The notes below the pieces were generated by a model, which made no database searches, was not told where the DNA came from, and worked only from the letters and a program-made list of their open reading frames with translations. Below are positions 56,906-64,000 of a stretch of 64,000 nucleotides of DNA, piece by piece (position 1 is the first letter of the stretch; every line of letters starts with the position of its first letter). A program made the position numbers and the translations under genes. Source of the stretch: Vitellaria paradoxa. Its lineage: Eukaryota > Streptophyta > Magnoliopsida > Ericales > Sapotaceae. The stretch covers positions 51,298,372 through 51,362,371 of the forward strand of contig CM034240.1 in the NCBI GenBank assembly GCA_019916065.1. The letters run 5' to 3'.

Positions 56906-57157
56906 TAAATAAGCACCCTGAGTAGGCCTTTTTTTACCTGACTATAGTTTAAATCTAAAGCTATCAGAATTCAACCTCTTCTGTCCCAAATTATCCTCTT
57001 TATAACCTACATGAATAAAGGCCCAAAATAACGAAGTGATCCACCAACTCTAACTCCCAATCAACTCTTTTTGTCAATTTTGATAAGTGGCAAAACATGG
57101 AGTGAGTTAACACTGTCCTCGAGTTTTTCAACACCACTCTCTTTCCCACAAAAAAAA

Positions 57158-57188
<31 letters not shown>

Positions 57189-60001
57189 TCCTCAATCCCA
57201 TCCAAAAATAAGCCCCTCTTACCATTCCCAATAAAAAATCTCACATAGACCAAAAAGTCAATCTAACCTAACTGAATATCTTATAAAGATAAATATCCTC
57301 AACCCTACAACATAACCAAAACCATTATCTCCATGCACATAAGCACCAACCATGGATTACAATCTTTTCATTTATCCAATGGTCCAAAAAGGGAGAAATT
57401 CCAGAAGGAAACAAAGTTATTCTCCTTGTTTTGTCAATCCAACCTTGTTCAAATGGAGAAGTAATGGTGAAACCAGGAACAAAGAGACTTCCATTCTTAC
57501 TTACCTTATCATTATATTAAGGCACCACCTTTTGGCCAAAAACTGTTTAATCTATTGTGGCAACCAACTCATCCAACAGTCATTTATAAGCAACGTATAA
57601 CTTTCTATATTTATTCCAATCATATAAGAGGGAGGAAAATAAAACCCAAAGAGAGAACAAAGAGAATCCACATAGGAAACCAGACTCCCCCACCCCCAAA
57701 AAAATAAATAAATAAACAAATTCCAATAGCAGCTCAATCTCCAGCCAGAAGAGGAGTGAGACTAAATGAATTCTTTCTAATGAAATTGTGCAATTTGATT
57801 ACGAATGTTCGATTCACAGCCTTTGTAATTGAAATTACTAAATTTTCAAAGAAAAAAGATTTTGCATTGATCATCACAACTCAAAGAGCCCATTATCTGG
57901 ACTATGCAGCATGTGATTATCACCCACAGAGCTGGCACAAACAATTCATTTTAGCATGAACCACTTCATGCATGCTCTCTATGTGCCCTTTTGCAAAACC
58001 TTGAGAATCTGGACTGGTATGCAACGAGTTGATGCAAGAGTTTGGATTGGTACTGAATAAACAGTCAACGCCTAATTTGGTATAAGGGAATGGAATAGTC
58101 ATTCTTACGCTATCATTTAATTCCATCCCCTCAAATAAAATAGCATTTCAAATAAGCATAAAGTAACATTTCAAATAAATGTACAAAACAACGTAATGGA
58201 ATGAAAATGAAGTGTAAGAATGGTCACTTCATTCTATTCCATTCCCTTGTACTAAAAGAAGCCTAAACACCTATATTACATGAACTCAAGTAAGAGTGTC
58301 AGGTGCGAGTATGTACCCATGTGTCAAACCTTCCAAAATTTAATGTTAGGATATTAGGATGAGGGTCCAAAAAATTGGATGGAATACATGCACACATTGT
58401 GAACATCTAAATGTAGTGTATATTGTGTAATATATTAACATAATATATTGATTATTGACATAATATACTGTTATTATTAAGAAATGTAGTTGGAATTAAA
58501 TGAAATTTAAAGAAAAGTTTAAACAAAAAATGAGATACTAATCTTCTACCTACATAAAATATTAGAATATTTACTTTACCATCAAATGTATGCCATTAAT
58601 TCTGTAGGAGTTGTTAACAATTAGAGAATCTAAATGTCCAATTTTGGAACAGATGTCAGACACATATTCATACCCTTACCCCAGGGGAAATAGAAGAGTC
58701 CATATAACATACGCACAAGAACACTATTTTAAGAAACTATTGGTTCTGGGCACCTTGAAAAAAAATCTACTTTGCTGAACATAAACTATGAGAGTGATGA
58801 GGAAGGGAAGAGATTTTTGTAGTGGGATAGAAAACTTTGAACACCATGTACAAGTACAACAATGACGAGAGTGTGGTATTTAGTGGGTGGAGAAGGAAAA
58901 AGTTGTTCACCGGTTAGGATGAGGACAAAGTAGTTGCAGGCTGACATGTTACTAGATTGCGTGCACCGGTAGCATTCCTCTTTGGGGTTTGTTCACATCC
59001 ACCCAAGATTTTCAAAATTTTGCTAGGATACCATTAATTTATTGTTAGATTGTTAGCCACCAACTCACTTAAAAAGTTTTAAAGTTGCTACAAATCTAGG
59101 TAACTTCAATCTTATTTCTCATATTCTCAACCCATCCCTCATGCGCGGCTAAACTAACCATTTTAATAATGCTAAATATGTGCAACTATTGACTTTTTGA
59201 GTTGACAGTAAAATTTGAACTCAATATTTCTATCTGCTTTAAACCCATGTTAAATTATTAGTCACCATCTCACCTAAAAACTTAAAATGTTAGTTAGAAG
59301 AGCAACTTATATTATTTTTTACGCACGCTAAACTTATGGATACTTTTTTATAATTAAATAAGAATATTATTAAAGAAAGGCATCAAAGGAATGCCACCCA
59401 ATAACACCCCCCCCCCCAAAAAACAAATCAATCAAACGACAAAGCTAAAGAATCATGGTTGCATAGGCAGACCCAAACAAGGCCCTAGTTTGGAAAATTA
59501 CACTAAAATTAAATTGATTTTGCTATTCCATTTATACAAAAGGAAACTCAATGTTTTGGAAAGATTTTCTGTTCCTCACACTTCATATCAATCAAACTAA
59601 ACAGATGGAAAAATTCTCCATGCTTGTCTCCATCTTTTCTTGATTTAGTTGTCCTATCATTCATCAAAAATTTGTTTGGTATCCGTGTAAAAGACTGAGT
59701 TAGGCCAAAGAAGAAACAGTTAAATTCCACAATTCCTTATCCTACGAACAATGTACCCAAAAAATAAAAAGAAAGAAAGAAAAGATCTATGGACTCTTTT
59801 GCTCAGACAACACCCTTTCATCATTACTTTTCCCTTGCAATAAGATTAAGATTATCTATTAAAAAAAAAAAAAAAATTCCTTGAAGTAACACTATACAAA
59901 GAAAGCCACTGTTGGACTTAACTCATTTCTTTCAACTAACAAATCATAATACAATTTAACCTGCTAAGCACGCACTTTTAGGAAGGTGACATATCCATGT
60001 T
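56906..60001. other. Intergenic region, no gene recognised
   Basis: An (AAT)n microsatellite at about 57159-57185 and AT-rich unique-looking DNA. 58080-58260 contains an inverted pair of the phrase GGGAATGGAATA / TATTCCATTCCC about 170 bp apart, possibly a small MITE. Open frames here are short and unconvincing. Confidence 0.45.
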
Positions 60002-60204
60002 TTTTTTTTTTGATGACCCGGAACTTGGGTCGGGTAGGGCCGTTGTCGACCCACCCCAACTTGCCAAACCGGGGGAGAGCGGCCCGACCCAAGGCATCTC
60101 CCAGTTCAGTCGCGGTAGTGCACCCAGCGCGATTCGAACTCCCGCCGCCCGCGTTTACGGTTCGGAAAGAGTCCTTCTTGACCATTGGACTAGACCGCGG
60201 GGTC
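60002..60204 (-). mobile_element. tRNA-derived SINE with 15-bp target duplication
   Basis: On the - strand the head AGACCCCGCGGTCTAGTCC contains an A box (TAGTCCAATGG) and, about 50 bases on, a B box (GAGTTCGAATCGC), followed by a GC-rich body and an A-tail of about 11. TGACATATCCATGTT flanks it at 59987-60001 and 60205-60219. Confidence 0.9.
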
Positions 60205-60219
60205 TGACATATCCATGTT

Positions 60220-60969
60220 GTGTTCGCTTCGAACACAAAACCCATTGGACACTCATCTAAATATGTCATTTTTTTAAAAAACTAGACAATCTTCGTATAT
60301 TTAAGAGAGACATGTCCATTGGACACACGAAGATACATTGTGTTTTCACAATCAAAAAAAAAAAATTGAAATTAAATAACAAGATATAAAAAATATGATT
60401 TGATATTTATTATCCTTGTTTCAGTTTTTTTTTTTTTTTTTTTTTTAAGTTTTAGAAAATTTTAAGATCTAAAACTTCTAATATTTAAGTAGTTAAAAAT
60501 AAAAGATAAAAAAGTATTTCTAAAACAAAAGTAAATAATTGATTGTTTTTCACATATACAAATAAACATAATTTTATGCTTAATGTGTCTCTTTCGTATC
60601 ATTTGCTAATATTTTTTTAAAATTAACATGTTGCTGTATCCGTCTCAATCTCAATTTTTTCTTAGGATTTAACATTAAGAATCCCTAATGTAGACATATT
60701 CCAACGAATAACATCATTCTATTCACCCACCTTTCTAGAATACAATGTAGTTAGGAGATTATTAGGGAACACATATTTTAATCTCTAATTTATCCATGGA
60801 TCACTCCAAAATCTCACACATTCTCCATCCTCCAACTCCGAAGAGAAACATTTCGGAAAAAAAAAAACATTATATCTACTTAGAAAACTTTTCTAAAGGC
60901 TCGAACTATGGTATTTACCCTAATCTAAATAGGTCATTGCACCCCAGGCAATATCAAATTTAGATGAAA
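60220..60969. other. Intergenic spacer between the SINE and the LINE fragment
   Basis: Poly-T at 60427-60447; AT-rich, nothing recognised. Confidence 0.55.
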
Positions 60970-60985
60970 TTGGCTTTTGCTAAGA

Positions 60986-61490
60986 GGTGCGATCGAAAAG
61001 TCCCCCTCAAGATGAAAGGAAAGTATTATAAGGTGGAAGTAAGACCAGCGTTGCTATATGAATCAGAGTGTTGGATAGTAAAGCATAATCATGTTCAGAA
61101 GATGGCAGTTGCGGAGATGAGAATGCTAAGATGGATGTGCGGGATTACAAGGAGAGATACAATTAGGAACGAGGAGATTAGGAACAAAGTAAGAATATCA
61201 CCGATTGAAGATAAAATGAGAGAAAATCGATTAAGATGGTTCGGCCATGTTAGAAGGCGTCCAATGGAGGCACCTATTAGAAGGTGTGAAAGCATAGAGA
61301 TTGCTAGGAGTAGGAGAGGAAAAGGAAGACCCAAGAGAAATTGGAAAGAAACTATTAGATATGACCTTACCTACCTAGATTTAATGGAGGACATGGCCCT
61401 AAACAGATTTGATTGACGTCGTCAAATCCAAATAGCCGACCCCACCTAGTGAGAAAATGCTTAATTTGGTTTGGTTTGGTTTAGTTTGGC
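60986..61490 (+). mobile_element. 5'-truncated RTE-type LINE, 3' end with 16-bp target duplication
   Basis: The coding part reads ECWIVKHNHVQKMAVAEMRM, LRWMCGITRRDTIRNEEIR, RLRWFGHVRRRPMEAPIRRC and RRGKGRPKRNW, the C-terminal domain of plant RTE LINE polyproteins. The frame stops near 61416, then GCCGACCCCACCTAGTG and a (TTTGG)n tail follow. TTGGCTTTTGCTAAGA flanks it at 60970-60985 and 61491-61506. The ATG at 60964 lies in the flank, so the apparent 150-aa frame is chimeric. Confidence 0.92.
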
Positions 61491-61559
61491 TTGGCTTTTG
61501 CTAAGATCTCTCTCTCACAAGCAAGTATCAAAACCACTTTTCTTTTTCCTACTGAAACC

Positions 61560-62300
61560 TCAATAAAATTTAAGTGTTCAAAAGCTGATCCTTCCTCTTA
61601 ATGAAACCCAATCCACCAAATGATAATTGAACTCCCTTCTCTCCTAATTCACCCTATAAAAAATCTCTTTGAACTTTCTTAAGCCTATTTTCAACAAAAA
61701 TTGGTACAATTAAAAGAGACAGAATAAGTGGACAACAAACTATCTAAATTACTCTTGGCAAGAATTACCATAACCTCCTTAGATAAATAAATTTTCTTCA
61801 ACCTTGAAAACCTCCTATGTCCACTTTCCATCACTACATCCCAAACTTCTTTACATATTATAAGATACATCCAATGGAAGCCCCAGATACATAGAAGAAA
61901 GAGATTCAATCTTGCATCTCATCATTGAAGCTAGAGCATTTAATTATTTACCTCCCTAATCAAAACCATCTCTGATTTTACAGGATTTACTTTTAAGTTC
62001 CAAATCAATTTCGAAACACAATAACAAACATCAAATATGACCCAATTGTCATGGATCCAGCCCATTAAAATGATGGAACCATCTGCAAACAATTGATGAG
62101 TTGTCCAGAAACTATTCTACTCAGCCAACTGTGAAACCGTCAATAAAACTTCCTTGCATGGCTGTACTTGCCAACCTACTGAATGCCACCATAACCAAGA
62201 TGAAAAGAAACGAAGAAATAAGATCAACTTGTCTAATATCTCTTGCGGCAATAGGTATTAAAAATTCTAGTTGGGGAACCATTCACAATAACTAAGAATT
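61560..62300 (-). pseudogene. Degenerate L1-type LINE reverse transcriptase
   Basis: On the - strand broken frames give VNGSPTRIF (RT), HQLFADGSIILM (altered catalytic FADD box), LKVNPVKSEMVLI, IESLSSMYLGLPL and RRFSRLKKIYLSKE, all in the order of plant L1 LINEs. It has many stops and a changed catalytic box (FADG). The ends are not resolved. The RTE fragment sits just beyond its downstream side. Confidence 0.75.
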
Positions 62301-62610
62301 TTATCATAAACACGCGCTAATAGATCCATTTCATTCATTCATAATCAAATCTCATATCCTTTCTAACAAAGAAATTAAAAAATCATAATTATAGTTAACA
62401 TAATTAGTGTCTTTTTTGCATTACATGGCTTATTTGGATGGAGCGAAATAGAAGAATTTTTCGAAGAATTGAATTTTCATTACATAAGCTAAAAGGAGTT
62501 TTGATGTCTTAGATGGACCACAGATTGCATTGAACCCAATTTAGATAACTCTCTCTTTTTTGCTAAGGAAATGGTGACATAATGCTTTGTATATTGGTAG
62601 CATTCCCTTA

Positions 62611-63527
62611 GGGAACGTTTGTTACGAGGTAAAAAATTGGAGGGTAAAAGATTACTGGGGTAGTTGTTACCCCAGTAACAGTTAATGGGGTAACAAGTTC
62701 ATGATACTTATATTTGAATTAAGAGAGTAAATATTATCCAGTAATAATTATATTATATTTGAAATGCTAAAAATTTTGAATGAGTAAAAATTAATTGTGT
62801 TTGAAATACGGGTAAATTGACCAATGGGCAAAAGTTAAGATTTGATCTTATTAAAATATTATAATAAAATAAATCATCACAATAATTGTTATTTTAATAA
62901 TAATTAATTTTAATAACATATATATTATTAAATATAATTTTAAATAAAAATATTAACTATAAAAATATAATTTTATCATAGATTAATATTTCAATAGTAA
63001 TTAATTTTATAATGAATTATTATTTGTTTAAAATTATTTTTATTTTGATAAAATAATTTAATAAACAAAATTTTATTTAACTAAATTATTCATTTTTATA
63101 AATTATACTAATACAATATATAATCTAGTAAATTATTATTTATGAAAAATAATTTTCATTTAATAAAATATTTTAATAGAATAAATTATTTTAATAATAA
63201 ATTATTATTTATTAAATATTATTTTGATAAAATAATTTAATAATTAATTTAATTTGATTAAATAAATTATTATTTTATAATATTTATTATAATTATTCAT
63301 AGGAGAACATTGTCTAAGATTTTACATGGGTGTAAAGAAATATTTTACAAGAGTAATGAGAAAAGGTAAAATTTTTCATTACCCCCATTACTCACCTCCC
63401 CTCAGAGTAAAAATTACTCTCATATGGGGATAATTATTACCCCTAGAGTAATTGTTATCTCCTCATCCAAACTGTTGTAATGGAGAATAAAAATTTATCC
63501 TTCGTTACCCCAAAAACAAACATCTCC
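62611..63527. mobile_element. 917-bp PIF/Harbinger-like non-autonomous element with TTA duplication
   Basis: Starts GGGAACGTTTGTTACGAGGTAA; the inverted right end reads GGAGATGTTTGTTTTTGGGGTAA. TTA lies at 62608-62610 and 63528-63530. A perfect hairpin CTGGGGTA...TACCCCAG lies at 62658-62678. The interior (62880-63300) is extremely AT-rich and non-coding. Confidence 0.8.
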
Positions 63528-63530
63528 TTA

Positions 63531-64000
63531 ACGCTTACAAAATTGGCCTCGATCAATTAAAGTCACTCTCTCAGCCCAATATCTATTTCATGCCATGATT
63601 GCCATCAGGTTGACCCTAACCATTTGGTTTCTTGGTTGCTTTAAACTTCTAGAAGACTTTATCTACCATTGCTTACAGTTGTATCCCTCCTACTCACTGG
63701 ATGAATTCACAGCTCCCTCACTACCCTTCCTCACCTCTTCTCTACCCTTCCTCATTTTGGCCACATATATAATTGGTCAACCCGTGGCTTGGACCTAATT
63801 TGAATCAATTTGTCAATTTTGTTGACTATATACAAGTGTACTAAGCTTATAGTCTTCACCCTTGTACATGGGTTGCATCCCCTTAATACTTTTTCTTAAT
63901 ATTCTTTTATTAATAAAAATGGAGAAAAATCATGTTATTCGATAGAACATTCCAACTTTTTTTGTTAATGAATTATGCGTCTAATGCCATTATGAGATGG
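63531..64000. other. Right-edge spacer
   Basis: The open frame 63595-63798 shows no family likeness. Nothing else is recognised. Confidence 0.5.

Noticed and set aside
60120..60204. tRNA gene on the - strand
   Set aside because: A and B boxes are present but cloverleaf stems do not form properly; an A-tail and target duplications show it is a SINE.
60964..60985. ATG at 60964 as the start of a 150-aa gene
   Set aside because: It lies in the left target duplication flank of a truncated LINE.

Overview
The window is nuclear DNA of a flowering plant, most likely a eudicot. It is AT-rich and sparse in genes, with GT-AG introns, CT/TA microsatellites, many transposon layers and a scrambled block of plastid-derived DNA. 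I cannot name the species. Three genes look intact: a CYP71-clan cytochrome P450 (CYP92A-like, + strand, 16893-19251, 2 exons, 511 aa), a receptor-like cytoplasmic kinase of subfamily VII (RIPK/PBL-like, - strand, 26156-28288, 5 exons, 450 aa), and a plastid RelA/SpoT homolog (RSH2/RSH3-like, + strand, 41990-46002, 6 exons, 743 aa). For all three the exon phases and splice sites join without a break. The last two exons of an unrecognised - strand gene can be read at 53935-54207. The three intact genes have no evident shared pathway (specialised metabolism, immune signalling, (p)ppGpp metabolism); they are ordinary neighbours separated by repeats.

Layout. 1-10262 is a nest of transposable elements: a decayed Ty1/copia element on + (pol 3' half and 3' LTR) was split by a second copia element on - (429-7965). 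That element's 3' LTR is in turn cut by a probable Ty3/gypsy LTR entering from the left edge, and a MITE sits in the pol C-terminus of the first element. 10263-16892 is AT-rich intergenic DNA ending in two tandem duplications just upstream of the P450 gene. 19762-24295 holds a 697-bp TIR element, a 1-kb foldback element and a TRIM-like chain of three LTRs. 29369-30209 is a solo LTR with a perfect 5-bp target-site duplication (TSD). 30215-41500 is AT-rich with several small TAA-flanked MITEs.

46749-49835, downstream of the RSH gene, is the most unusual structure. LTRs carrying a 5S rRNA-like internal promoter (the hallmark of Cassandra TRIMs) face outwards at both ends of a 3.1-kb segment, and the whole segment is flanked by one TATTT duplication. 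52080-53290 is a degenerate array of about 33-bp units, each carrying the GGCCCAT (site II/TCP-type) motif. 55112-56905 is a mosaic of plastid fragments (23S rRNA, petB, psaI, ycf2). The right edge holds a tRNA-derived SINE and an RTE-type LINE, both with perfect 15-16 bp TSDs, a degenerate L1-type LINE and a 917-bp TTA-flanked Harbinger-like element.

All homology calls are from recognition of sequence patterns; no database search was run.
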